Source of the DNA: Holophaga sp.
GTDB lineage: Bacteria; Acidobacteriota; Holophagae; Holophagales; Holophagaceae
DNA: 40,014 nt
Direction of reading: 5' to 3'
NCBI GenBank assembly: GCA_031292735.1
Contig: JARLGP010000130.1
Span: forward strand, 1-40,014
The notes beneath the pieces are model-generated. The model was given only the letters and a program-made list of their open reading frames with translations, was not told where the DNA came from and did no database searches. A program made the position numbers and the translations under genes. Each line of letters begins with the position of its first letter. Position 1 is the first letter of the stretch. Positions 1 to 8,210 of the stretch are shown here, in pieces.

Positions 1-61
1 ACTCGCTGCCCTCGATGATCTTCCGAGGTCTCCCCGGTTTCCTTTTCTGCTCTCGGTCCAT
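1..61 (-). CDS. 5' end of a gene running off the left edge, basic N-terminus (possible transposase)
   Basis: On the minus strand an ATG at 61 is preceded by a good ribosome-binding site (GGGGAGGATGCCC then ATG). It opens a frame of 20 codons without a stop to the edge of the window. The visible N-terminus is strongly basic and contains an AT-hook-like stretch, KRKPGRPRK. Such a start is common in DNA-binding proteins, including small insertion-sequence transposase subunits. The adjacent palindrome and the truncated gene beyond it are compatible with the end of an insertion sequence, but too little is visible to name a family. Identification as a transposase is inference. Confidence 0.4.
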   Translation of the reverse strand, partial: MDREQKRKPGRPRKIIEGSE

Positions 62-113
62 GGGCATCCTCCCCGATGGACCTTTTTCTCATGGATTCGA
101 GACAAGTCAAGTT

Positions 114-150
114 AATTCGCAGACACCCTCTTAGAGGGTGTCTGCTAATT
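114..150. repeat. Near-perfect palindrome, possible insertion-sequence end or terminator
   Basis: A 12-bp perfect stem (GCAGACACCCTC at 119-130, its complement at 134-145) encloses a TTA loop. After one mismatch the symmetry continues for four more pairs, so about 16 of 17 positions pair. It lies between the start of the basic ORF on the left and a SHOCT-like coding remnant on the right. It could be the terminal inverted repeat region of an insertion sequence, or a factor-independent terminator without a good T-tract. Confidence 0.6.
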
Positions 151-219
151 AGGAGGAGCGGCCTGATCACCGACGAGGAATACAAGGCCCGCCGGGAAGA
201 GATAGTGAAGAGCCTATAG
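147..219 (+). pseudogene. C-terminal remnant of a SHOCT-domain protein
   Basis: The frame ending with TAG at 217-219 encodes SGLITDEEYKARREEIVKSL. This has the typical form of a SHOCT domain, a short helical oligomerisation tail that usually closes longer membrane or secreted proteins. Upstream the frame runs into the palindrome and can be followed to an ATG at 91, giving at most 42 codons with no recognisable sequence before the SHOCT part. The remnant is therefore best read as a gene whose 5' part was removed by the insertion at the left. From 220 to 336 nothing coding is seen. Confidence 0.45.
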
Positions 220-336
220 GTTCCTGCTCTGAAGGGAAACATCTGGTGGTGGCCGCCGTCGGCAACGGCTGGGAACCGGCCGATGGATGTCGATCCACGA
301 GCCTTCTCGTTGCAAGGACAGATCATAGGCAGGAGC

Positions 337-1764
337 TCAGTAGTAGCCCAGCGCCTTCCACCACACGGCCCCCACCGTGAGCGTCAGGATGACGTTCACG
401 GTGACCACGAAGAAGTTGATCTTGTAGAACCGGGTCCGTTCAAAATAGCCCTGGGCGAAGTAGATGGGACCCGGGCCGCCTCCGTATTCGGTGTTGCCCC
501 ACATCAGGTTGCTGAAGATTCCGAAGCAGATGGCCACCATCATGGGCGGCGCGCCGGCGGCGATGGCCGTGGCGGCGAAGGGGGCGTACAGCGCGGCCAC
601 GTGGCCGGTGGCGGTGGCGAACAGGTAGTGGATGTAGATGTAGAGCAGGCCGAGGACCAGGAAGGCTTCCATGGGGCCCATGCCCCTGAGCGAGGTGCTC
701 AAGGCGACCGTCATCCACTTGATGAAGCCCAGGTCCGAAAGTCCGGTGGCCAGGCTGATGATGGCGCCGAACCAGATCACCGTGTCCCAGGCGGCATGGT
801 CATTCAGGAGGTCCTTCCAGTTGACCGCGTTGGTGGCGAACAGATAGGCGGCCAACCCCAGGCCCACCGTGGTGGCGCCGATGCCCGTGATCAGGCTGGT
901 GCCCCAGCCGATCAGCGCCAGGCAGAAGCCCAAGGCGACCTTCTTTTCCGGAACCGTCATCGGGCCCAGCTCGCCCAGGGAGCGGCGGCCCATTTCCTTG
1001 GCTTCCGGTGTTCGTTTGAGCTCGGGGTTGATGATCTTGTACACGAACAGGGGCATGAGCAGGAAACAGGCCAGGGCGGGAACGCTGGCCGCGACGAACC
1101 AGCCGAACCAGGTGATGTCCAGGCCCAGGGTGGTCTTGGCCAGGTTTCCGATCAACGGATTGGCCGCCATGCCCGTGAGGAACAGGGCCCCGGTGATGGG
1201 CGTGAACTGGAAGCACACCATGGTCAGGAAATCGCCGATCCTCTTGCCGTTCGGGCCCGGGCCGGAGTCCAGGACTTCGTTGATGGAACGCGCGATCGGG
1301 AAGATGATGCCTCCCGAGCGGGCGGTCACCGAAGGCATGGCGGGGGCCATGATCAGGTCCGACACCCCCAGCGAATAGGCGATGCCCAGGCTGCTGCCGC
1401 CGAACTTGGACAGCATCTTGTACGCGATGCGCTTGCCCAGCCCGGAGGAGACGAAGCCCAGGGAAAGAATGTAGGCGCAGAAGATCAGCCACACCGTCCC
1501 GCTGGCGAAGCCAGCCAGGGCCTTGGTTTCCGACAGGGTGTTGGTGAAGATCGACGCGCAGATCGCGATCAGCATCACGGCCCCCGACGGCAGGGGCTGG
1601 GTGAGGATTCCCGCGATGGTGGCGGCGAAGATGGCGAACATGTGCCATGCCTGCGGTGTGAGCCCTTTGGGCACGGGGATGCACCAGATGGCCAGCGCCA
1701 GGAGGATGGGCAGCGCGATCGCGAACAGTCGTCTAGCGTGGGAGTTTGTCCCGGTGGTTGACAT
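337..1764 (-). CDS. DASS/SLC13-family anion carrier, CitT-like
   Basis: A 475-residue, very hydrophobic protein of about a dozen membrane segments. It belongs to the divalent anion:sodium symporter family, in the branch of bacterial citrate/tartrate:succinate exchangers and the 2-oxoglutarate/malate translocator. Family marks visible are the PAMPSVTARSGGI segment (residues 141-153), matching the CitT-type substrate loop, and TGMAANP (197-203), the equivalent of the SNT-type motif. The start is fixed by GGAGG four bases before ATG. It lies 26 bp downstream of the lyase gene on the same strand, so it probably moves that enzyme's substrate or exchanges it for a dicarboxylate product. Direction and substrate cannot be read from sequence. 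Confidence 0.88.
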   Translation of the reverse strand: MSTTGTNSHARRLFAIALPILLALAIWCIPVPKGLTPQAWHMFAIFAATIAGILTQPLPSGAVMLIAICASIFTNTLSETKALAGFASGTVWLIFCAYILSLGFVSSGLGKRIAYKMLSKFGGSSLGIAYSLGVSDLIMAPAMPSVTARSGGIIFPIARSINEVLDSGPGPNGKRIGDFLTMVCFQFTPITGALFLTGMAANPLIGNLAKTTLGLDITWFGWFVAASVPALACFLLMPLFVYKIINPELKRTPEAKEMGRRSLGELGPMTVPEKKVALGFCLALIGWGTSLITGIGATTVGLGLAAYLFATNAVNWKDLLNDHAAWDTVIWFGAIISLATGLSDLGFIKWMTVALSTSLRGMGPMEAFLVLGLLYIYIHYLFATATGHVAALYAPFAATAIAAGAPPMMVAICFGIFSNLMWGNTEYGGGPGPIYFAQGYFERTRFYKINFFVVTVNVILTLTVGAVWWKALGYY

Positions 1765-1790
1765 GACGCCTCCAGAGGTCGACGATGCGG

Positions 1791-3143
1791 CTAGTTCAAC
1801 TTGGCCGAGCTTGCCAATACCTGGTCGACCATCTGCGGCGCCATGCCGAGGTAGTTGGCCGGATCGGTCAAGTGGTCGATCAACTCGGGATTGAGGCGGC
1901 TGGCGACGTTCGGCATGGCCTTCAGCACGCCGGCCAGGTCTCCGCCCTTCTCGTTGACCGCACGGCAGGCGTCATAAACGACGTCATGCGCCTCCTGGCG
2001 TCCGATGTAGGGCGCCAGGCCCATCATCACGGCCTCGGCCACGATCAGCCCGTTGGTGATGCCCAGGTTCCTGGCCATGGCCTTCTGGTCGACGATGAGC
2101 CCGTTCAGCATGAACTTGGCCTGGTTCAGGGCGCCCGCGGCGAGGATGAAAGCCTCGGGGATCGCGATCCACTCCGCATGCCACGGACCGGTGGCCCGCT
2201 CCAGGTCCTGGACCATGGCGTCCATCATCAGCCCCGCCTGCTGGCGCACGCCCTTGGCGCAGGCCACCATCAGTTCGCTGGAGATGGGATTCCGCTTCTG
2301 CGGCATCGTGCTGCTCGCGCCCCGCCCCTTGACGAATGGTTCGTAGAGCTCGCCGAACTCGTTGGAGGCCAGAAGCATCACGTCCAGACCGATCTTGCCC
2401 AGCGATCCGGTGATGAGCCCCAGGAGGTTGACCGCCTCGGCGAAGCCGTCCCGGGCCACATGCCAGGTGGATACCGGCACGGCCAGGCCCAGCTCCTCCA
2501 TCATCGCCTTCTGCACCGCCAGCCCCTTGTCGCCCAGGGAGGCCAGGGTCCCGGCCGCGCCGGCGAACTCCCCGACCAGCACCCGGGGGCGCGCCTGGGC
2601 CAGGCGTTCCTGGTGGCGGTCAAACATGTCCAGCCAGATCGCCGCCTTGTAGCCGAAGGTCACCGGCAGGGCCTGCTGCAGGTGGGTGCGGCCCGCCATG
2701 GGGGTGTCCCGGTAGCGTGCCGCCAGGCCGGCCAGGATCTGGCGCAGGGCCTTGATGTCGGCTTCCACCAGGTCGAAGGCGTCCCGCAGTTGCAGCACCA
2801 CGGCGGTATCCATGATGTCCTGGGTGGTGGCGCCCCAGTGCACGTAGCCGCCCGAAGGGCCAGCCTGCTTGGCGATCTGGTGGACGAGCGGAAGGATGGG
2901 ATAGCCCACGATCTCCGTTTCGTGACGCAACAGATCCAGGTCGAGCGCCGCCGCGCTGCACCGTTCCGCGATCTCCTTCGCCGCCGCGGCCGGAATGACG
3001 CCGCAGCGGGCCTCGGCCTTGGCGAGCGCGACCTCCACCTGGACATACTTCCGGATCAGTTCCTTGTCATCGAACACGGCCCGCATGGCCGGTGTGCCAA
3101 ACGAGTCGCGGAACAGCTCTGAGTCGAAAACGGTGGATGCCAT
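1791..3143 (-). CDS. Class-II fumarase/aspartase superfamily lyase (PcaB/adenylosuccinate lyase-like)
   Basis: A 450-residue cytoplasmic enzyme with the conserved blocks of the superfamily: HWGATTQDI (102-110), GRTHLQQALP (151-160) and the signature loop SSTMPQKRNP (277-286) that carries the catalytic serine. Overall form and length resemble 3-carboxy-cis,cis-muconate cycloisomerase (PcaB) and its relatives. These enzymes act by beta-elimination or intramolecular addition on succinyl or fumarate-like substrates. No other protocatechuate-pathway gene is present, so PcaB itself is not proven. A new fumarate-releasing lyase is equally possible, especially as the next gene is a CitT-like dicarboxylate exchanger. 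AGAGG precedes the ATG. It is divergent from the GntR gene with operator-like repeats between. Confidence 0.85.
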   Translation of the reverse strand: MASTVFDSELFRDSFGTPAMRAVFDDKELIRKYVQVEVALAKAEARCGVIPAAAAKEIAERCSAAALDLDLLRHETEIVGYPILPLVHQIAKQAGPSGGYVHWGATTQDIMDTAVVLQLRDAFDLVEADIKALRQILAGLAARYRDTPMAGRTHLQQALPVTFGYKAAIWLDMFDRHQERLAQARPRVLVGEFAGAAGTLASLGDKGLAVQKAMMEELGLAVPVSTWHVARDGFAEAVNLLGLITGSLGKIGLDVMLLASNEFGELYEPFVKGRGASSTMPQKRNPISSELMVACAKGVRQQAGLMMDAMVQDLERATGPWHAEWIAIPEAFILAAGALNQAKFMLNGLIVDQKAMARNLGITNGLIVAEAVMMGLAPYIGRQEAHDVVYDACRAVNEKGGDLAGVLKAMPNVASRLNPELIDHLTDPANYLGMAPQMVDQVLASSAKLN

Positions 3144-3208
3144 GGGAACCTCTGGTCATTGGGTGAAGAAGAAGGGGATCGGGGGCCCCCGTGCGATGGG
3201 TTCAATTC

Positions 3209-3244
3209 AACTTGTCCGTATACGTTATGTTGTCCGGACAAGTT
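3209..3244. promoter_or_regulatory. Probable GntR operator: TTGTCC repeats
   Basis: The lyase/gntR intergenic region holds a 10-bp inverted repeat, AACTTGTCCG at 3209-3218 and CGGACAAGTT at 3235-3244. The right arm is part of a perfect 12-bp palindrome, TTGTCCGGACAA (3230-3241). That gives three TTGTCC half-sites in 36 bp, two forward and one reverse. Palindromes of this sort in a divergent promoter next to a GntR-family gene are typical autoregulated operators; the link is inference from position and symmetry. Confidence 0.6.
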
Positions 3245-3324
3245 CGTCAACCATTTTGGTGGAAAGCGGCGGTACGCGGCTGTGGTAGCCTGATCGCTGG
3301 CCCTGGATCAAGGTTGCTCAATGG

Positions 3325-4098
3325 TTGAAACTCGAAAAAATGGCTGAACCGCTTTACGCCCAGATCGCGCGAGAGCTTGCCCAAGGGATTGCCACAGGGA
3401 AATTTCCGGCCGGCTCCCTGCTGGCTTCGGAAACCGAGCTGTGCATCCAATACCGTGCCAGCAGGCATACGGTGCGTTCAGCGCTTCGGGAACTGATCGA
3501 TCTCGGCCTGGTTTCCAGGCGCAAGGGGGTCGGCACCCGGGTGGAAACCCGCGACCAGTCCCAGCACTACGATCATTCCCTTGGCACCCTGGACGACCTG
3601 GTGCAGCTTGCCGTCACCAACCTCCGGGTGGTGAAGAAGGTCCATGAAGTGGTGGCGGACCTGGAACTGGCCAAGGAGATCGGCTGTCCGCCTGGGTCCC
3701 GCTGGTTGCACATCGCCAGCATCCGCCAGGGCAACGACCAGGACGACGCGCCCATCTGCTGGACGGACAGCTATGTTCCGGCCACCTACTCGGATCTGGG
3801 GAAGCTGGTCCGCCGCGATCCCATCCCCCTGATCAGCGAACTGATCGAGAAATACTACGGCCGCCGCAGCGCCGAAGTGCACCAGTCGATCACCGCGGTG
3901 GCGGTGGCGGCGGAATTTTCGGCGGTCCTGCAGGTGGAGCCAGGCTCGCCCGCGCTGAAGATCGTGCGCCGATACCTCGACCGGGTGGGCGAAACCATCG
4001 AAACGACGATTTCCATCCACCCGACCAAGCGCTACACCTTCTCGATGGTCTTGAAACGCGCCAGCGTCGTCCAGGGCCCGGCGTCGTCCTCCCTTTGA
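3325..4098 (+). CDS. GntR-family transcriptional regulator, HutC/UTRA type
   Basis: A 257-residue regulator. The N-terminal winged helix (about residues 8-75, with LYAQIARELAQGI and a recognition helix in the SRHTVRSALREL stretch) is followed by a UTRA effector-binding domain (about 95-250), which in HutC relatives senses small metabolites. The frame begins at TTG 3325 and an ATG lies in frame at 3340; the upstream AAGG favours neither strongly, and the ATG start would give 252 residues. It is divergent from the lyase-carrier operon and faces the TTGTCC repeats, so it probably represses that operon and itself until a pathway metabolite binds. Confidence 0.88.
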   Translation: MKLEKMAEPLYAQIARELAQGIATGKFPAGSLLASETELCIQYRASRHTVRSALRELIDLGLVSRRKGVGTRVETRDQSQHYDHSLGTLDDLVQLAVTNLRVVKKVHEVVADLELAKEIGCPPGSRWLHIASIRQGNDQDDAPICWTDSYVPATYSDLGKLVRRDPIPLISELIEKYYGRRSAEVHQSITAVAVAAEFSAVLQVEPGSPALKIVRRYLDRVGETIETTISIHPTKRYTFSMVLKRASVVQGPASSSL

Positions 4099-4139
4099 TC
4101 ACCCTCCAGATCGCCCGTGGGCCAGCACGAGCGGGCGTT

Positions 4140-5735
4140 CTAAAGAACGAAACGCGCAACCAATGAGTGGAGGCCCTCGCTCAGCTGGGTCAAGCTCGAG
4201 GCGGTCCTGGCCACCTCCTGGTTGGCCTGGGACATCTGGACGATGGCCCCGGCGACCATGACCGCCTCCTGGGAGTTCGCTTCGACCTGGCGGGCCACAT
4301 CGGCGCCCGCCCGGGCCTGTTCGATGGTGGCGGCCGCCACCCGGCGGGTTTCGTTGGCGAATTCGTCCAGGCCGGTACGGATGTCCTGCAAGGTACTCAC
4401 GGTGGTGGTGACGGTATACTCCCCCTTCTCCACCGCCTCCCTGGCCGCGTTGATGTAGACTGCCACATCCTTGGCCGAGGTGCCGCTACGCTCCGCCAGC
4501 TTCCGCACCTCTTCCGCCACCACCGAAAAGCCCTTGCCATGCTCACCGGCCTTGGCGGCCTCGATGGCGGCGTTCAGGGACAGCAGGTTGGTCTGGTTGG
4601 CGATCTCCTGGATGACGTTCACGGCCTGGGAAATCTGGCCGGCGGTGGTGGCGATCTGTCCCATGGCCGCGCGGGTGCTGGTGCCTGCCTCCTGGCCCTT
4701 GCCGGTGACCTCCAGTACCTTGTGGAGGTGGTCCAGGGAGGACTGGGCGCTCAGGTTCACCTGGTCGATGGAGGCCGACAATTCGGTCACGGCGGCGGCC
4801 ATGCGCTCGCTCCCCGAGCGCATGCTGTCCGAGGTCTTGGCGATCCCCGAGGAGGTGGCGGCCATCTGGTCCGCCGAAGCCGAAAGCTGGGTGGCGCCGC
4901 TGGCGACACTCTCCACACTCCCTCGCACCTCCAGCAGGACGGTCCTCAGGTTGCCGACCATGGTGTTGAGGCTTTGCCCCAGTTCACCGAACTCATCCTT
5001 GCGATCCATGGTGGCCTGGGCGCTCAGGTCTCCCTTGGCCACGGCCCCCAGCAGCAGCCCGAAGGCCCTCAGGGGATCATGGATGCCTTTGATCAGGACC
5101 ATGCCCAGCATCGATCCCACCAGGATGGCGATGAAGGAGAAGGCGATTCCGAAGACCAGGTTATGGCGGTACTCGCTTTGACCGTTCGCCAGGGCATCCG
5201 CGGCCTGCCTGGCGTTGTCCTTCACCAGTTGCGCGCCGAGCGGCCCGAGCTGGCTGTCTGAAGCGTCGATCTGCTGGATCAGGACCTTCTTGGCCTTTTC
5301 CAGGCCATTCTTCTCGGCAAGCGCCAGAATGATCTCCCTTCGGATCCTCCTCTGCTCCAGGGCGAGGACATGGTACTGGGGGCCCACCTGCCGGGCGACC
5401 TCCGTGGACCAGGATTTCTGGTAGCGGTCCCAGGCCGCATCGAAGTTCTTGTCCATCTGCTCCATGTCCGCTTCGAACCTGGCCGCCTGCTCCGGGCTGG
5501 ATGCGCGCATGACGTTGTTCGCCAGGACCAGCGCCCTGAGCACCGACGTCCGCACCACCGTCAGGTCCCCGTTGGACAGGAGATTCTGCTCATAGATGGC
5601 TTCCCCACGCAGCTGGGCGGCGCGGATGCCGCTGACCGCCACCACCAGCATTGCGACCAGGGCCAACGAGAAGAACCCGACCACCAATCCGATTTTCTTT
5701 TTCACCGGAAGGTTCCGGAACCAGATGTTATTCAT
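4140..5735 (-). CDS. Methyl-accepting chemotaxis protein
   Basis: A 531-residue transmembrane chemoreceptor. It has a first membrane helix near residues 13-35, a periplasmic four-helix-bundle-like sensor to about 190, a second membrane helix (about 193-215), a HAMP linker (about 216-270) and a long cytoplasmic signalling hairpin. The hairpin contains the invariant tip [19 protein letters not shown] and [13 protein letters not shown]. There is no C-terminal pentapeptide for tethering CheR/CheB. GGGAGG precedes ATG at good spacing. It is convergent with gntR (41 bp apart) and stands between two catabolic operons, which suggests it senses one of their substrates; the ligand is unknown. Confidence 0.93.
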   Translation of the reverse strand: MNNIWFRNLPVKKKIGLVVGFFSLALVAMLVVAVSGIRAAQLRGEAIYEQNLLSNGDLTVVRTSVLRALVLANNVMRASSPEQAARFEADMEQMDKNFDAAWDRYQKSWSTEVARQVGPQYHVLALEQRRIRREIILALAEKNGLEKAKKVLIQQIDASDSQLGPLGAQLVKDNARQAADALANGQSEYRHNLVFGIAFSFIAILVGSMLGMVLIKGIHDPLRAFGLLLGAVAKGDLSAQATMDRKDEFGELGQSLNTMVGNLRTVLLEVRGSVESVASGATQLSASADQMAATSSGIAKTSDSMRSGSERMAAAVTELSASIDQVNLSAQSSLDHLHKVLEVTGKGQEAGTSTRAAMGQIATTAGQISQAVNVIQEIANQTNLLSLNAAIEAAKAGEHGKGFSVVAEEVRKLAERSGTSAKDVAVYINAAREAVEKGEYTVTTTVSTLQDIRTGLDEFANETRRVAAATIEQARAGADVARQVEANSQEAVMVAGAIVQMSQANQEVARTASSLTQLSEGLHSLVARFVL

Positions 5736-5912
5736 AAATCCTCCCGAGGTGTTGATGGCAAGCCCTCCCGTAGCGTGCCAGGATGCGCGGGAGCGGAGTT
5801 TCCTTCAACCATTCCTATCTTGTTTCTGGGCGACGGTCCTTGCCTTGCCCTTCCCGGCGAAGCACCGGTCCCGGTCGCCATTCTCCTGGTTCAAATCAGT
5901 ACACCCCCCGCG

Positions 5913-5950
5913 GTCACAACACCCCGGGGCACCGCCCCGGGCGTCGTGAC
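5913..5950 (-). terminator. Strong stem-loop after the UbiD (LpdC-type) gene
   Basis: GTCACAACACCCCGGGGC and GCCCCGGGCGTCGTGAC form a long GC-rich hairpin with a few mismatches and a tiny loop. It sits 27 bp beyond the stop codon of the UbiD gene in its direction of transcription. No clean T-run follows, so it may work with Rho or only protect the 3' end. Confidence 0.5.
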
Positions 5951-5976
5951 CTGGATCGACCACGGAGGTTGCCGCA

Positions 5977-7452
5977 TCAGCCTTTGAGGAAGCGTTCGAA
6001 ATCCACTTCCTTGAACTGGGCGCGCTGGAACCTGGCCTTCAATTCGAAAGGCACGGTGCAGTCGAAGATCGCCTTGCAGGCGATGCCCTTGCTGCGGATG
6101 CTGGGGCTCATTTCGGGGGTCTGGGACGGATCCAGCGGGTGGCAGCGCACGCCGGGAATGGGGATGAGGTCGGCATCGGCCTGGAACCGGGTGGTCATGG
6201 CCCAGAGCACATCATTGGTGTCGAACGGGTCCACGTCCTCGTCCACCAGGATCACATGTTTGAGTTCGGAGAAGGATGAGAAGGCAAGCAAGGCGGCCTG
6301 GCGCTGGCGGCCCTCATCGAACGGCACGGTCTTCTTCACCTGGAGCACGGCCAGGTACTTGCCGCCGCCCGAAGGATGCGCGTAGACGTTCTGCAGGAAG
6401 CCCGGCAGCGCCTTGCCGATCATGGTGATGATGCTGGCTTCGGTGGGGATGCCGGCCAGGTTGACGTGCTCCTCGCTGGGGCCGATGACGGTCTGCATGA
6501 TCGGGTTCTTGCGGAAGGTCACCGCCTTGACCTTGATCAGCGGCAGGGACGGGTTGGCCGGGCCGTTGTAGCCGGGGAATTCGGGCATGGCCTTGCCGGT
6601 GTGACTGTTCTGGTCCTCCACCACCCGGACATCCGGCAGCAGCTCGCCTTCGATGACGATCTCCGCGCTGGCCAGGGCCTTGGCGTCCACGGAGAGGCAC
6701 TTCACCAGTTCCACCGGGGTGTTGCGCAGGGCGCCGGCAATGCCCAGTTCGTTGAAGCCCAGGGGGGTGGAGGGCGCCTCGAAGCAGGCGGCGATGTACA
6801 CCGCCGGGTCCAGGCCGATGCTGATGGAGATGGGCTGGGCCTTGCCGGCCTTTTCCGCCTTGATCCGGAAAGAGTCCAGGTGCCGGCCGGGGATGAACAT
6901 CATCGAGATGGTGTCCGGACCCTGCACGCACAGGCGGTGGATGGTCACGTCCTCCTGGCCGTTCTCCGGGTCCTTGCCGTAGCAGAGCCCCATGGTGATG
7001 AACGGGCCGGCGTCCTCGGGGGTGTTGGTGGGGGCCGGGATCAGCTTGCGGATGTCGAACCCGGGCTCGCTGGCCAGGTGCACGACCTCCTGGCACGGCG
7101 CGGTGGGCACCATGACCGGCGGAATGGGGTGGTTGAGCGCTTCGCACAGGTGAAAGCCCAGCCGGTCCACGGTGGTGCCCAGCAGCAGGGCGACCCGCTT
7201 GCGGTCGGCCAGGATGCCGATGGCGACCCGCGCGCCGGGATAGCCCTTGATGCGATTGAACAGCATGGCCGGCCCCATCTTGGTGGGGCGCATGACGGTC
7301 CCACCCGCGCCCACGTAGCGATAGACCCCAGAGAGTTCGGCATTGGGGTCCACTTCGACACTGGTCTGCACCAATTGGCCGGGGTGGTTTTCAAGCATCT
7401 CCAGGGCGGAGCGAAGGTCATGCACGGAATTGCTGTCTTGTGCTGGTGACAT
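5977..7452 (-). CDS. UbiD-family decarboxylase, gallate decarboxylase (LpdC) type
   Basis: A 491-residue prenylated-FMN-dependent decarboxylase. From memory of Lactobacillus gallate decarboxylase, it shares long blocks: VEVDPNAELSGVYRY near residue 35, a TNTPEDAGP segment, VTIHRLCVQG, GPSEEHVNLAGIPTEASI, and the active-site region NSHTGKAMPEFPGY. The last replaces the EGPFGEF block of classic UbiD/BsdC enzymes, so this protein belongs to the LpdC-like branch, acting on polyhydroxylated aromatic acids such as gallate or protocatechuate. It removes CO2 non-oxidatively in the cytoplasm. It is the last gene of the carrier-ubiX-ubiD operon, 78 bp after ubiX. The exact substrate is not determined. 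Confidence 0.9.
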   Translation of the reverse strand: MSPAQDSNSVHDLRSALEMLENHPGQLVQTSVEVDPNAELSGVYRYVGAGGTVMRPTKMGPAMLFNRIKGYPGARVAIGILADRKRVALLLGTTVDRLGFHLCEALNHPIPPVMVPTAPCQEVVHLASEPGFDIRKLIPAPTNTPEDAGPFITMGLCYGKDPENGQEDVTIHRLCVQGPDTISMMFIPGRHLDSFRIKAEKAGKAQPISISIGLDPAVYIAACFEAPSTPLGFNELGIAGALRNTPVELVKCLSVDAKALASAEIVIEGELLPDVRVVEDQNSHTGKAMPEFPGYNGPANPSLPLIKVKAVTFRKNPIMQTVIGPSEEHVNLAGIPTEASIITMIGKALPGFLQNVYAHPSGGGKYLAVLQVKKTVPFDEGRQRQAALLAFSSFSELKHVILVDEDVDPFDTNDVLWAMTTRFQADADLIPIPGVRCHPLDPSQTPEMSPSIRSKGIACKAIFDCTVPFELKARFQRAQFKEVDFERFLKG

Positions 7453-7530
7453 TTTTTATCTCCTTTGTTCTGTTAGGAATGGGGAAAAGCAGTAAGGCCC
7501 CCCAGGACGATCCAGGAACGCTCGGTCTTT

Positions 7531-8136
7531 TCAGGCATGATCCGTGGGCTCGGCGCCCGAGGCCTCGCCCCATCGCCGGAAGTGGGGAAGTTCGAGGTCG
7601 AAAACGTTCATGATCTTGCCCACGATGTGGCGCGCCATGTCCTCGATGGTGGACGGGTGGTTGTAGTAGGTGAGCACCGGGGGCAGGATGATGCCGCCCA
7701 GGTCCGAAACCGCCTGCAGGTTCCTCAGGTGGACCGGGCTGAGGGGGGATTCCCTGGCCACCAGGACGAGCTTGCGGCGTTCCTTGATCGTCACGTCCGC
7801 CGCGCGCAGGAGCAGATTGTCGGAATACCCGGTGGCGATGCCGGCGACGGTCTTCATGCTGCAGGGCACCACCACCATGCCGGCGGTCTTGAAGGTTCCA
7901 CTGGCAACCAGCGCGCCCACATCCTCGATGGGGTGGTGGCGGGTGGCCATGGCTTCCACCTCCTCCACGGAGTGGGATGTCTCAAGGGTGATGGTGCGCC
8001 GGGCGCCGTTGGAGATCACCAGGTGGGTTTCCCAGCCGGGCATGCCGTTCATGGCCTTCAGGAGTTCGATCCCCAGGATGGCCCCGCTGGCGCCGCTGAT
8101 GCCGACCACGAGACGTTTTGCTTCAGTGGCTTCCAT
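7531..8136 (-). CDS. ubiX: UbiX-family flavin prenyltransferase
   Basis: A 201-residue flavoprotein that attaches a dimethylallyl group to FMN, producing the prenylated cofactor UbiD enzymes need. The N-terminal VVGISGASGAILGIELL (from residue 11) is the family's FMN-binding start. VVPCSMKTVAGIATGYSDNL and the ESPLSPVHLRNL segment are the conserved phosphate/prenyl-site blocks. It resembles the BsdB/LpdB/PAD1 group that accompanies hydroxyarylic acid decarboxylases. It is the only UbiX in the window and sits directly before the LpdC-type gene, so it probably serves both UbiD enzymes found here. Confidence 0.94.
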   Translation of the reverse strand: MEATEAKRLVVGISGASGAILGIELLKAMNGMPGWETHLVISNGARRTITLETSHSVEEVEAMATRHHPIEDVGALVASGTFKTAGMVVVPCSMKTVAGIATGYSDNLLLRAADVTIKERRKLVLVARESPLSPVHLRNLQAVSDLGGIILPPVLTYYNHPSTIEDMARHIVGKIMNVFDLELPHFRRWGEASGAEPTDHA

Positions 8137-8175
8137 AAATCAAACACTCCAAAGTCAAATCATGGTTGTTGAACG

Positions 8176-8201
8176 GCTCCGGGGCCCGTGGGCCCCGGAG
8201 C
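8176..8201 (-). other. Intercistronic GC-rich hairpin
   Basis: GCTCCGGGGCCC (8176-8187) and GGGCCCCGGAGC (8190-8201) form a perfect 12-bp stem in the 74 bp between the carrier gene and ubiX. No T-run follows on the minus strand. It may be a partial terminator or a processing/stability element that sets different levels of carrier and enzyme mRNA. Confidence 0.5.
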
Positions 8202-8210
8202 GAGGCCGGT

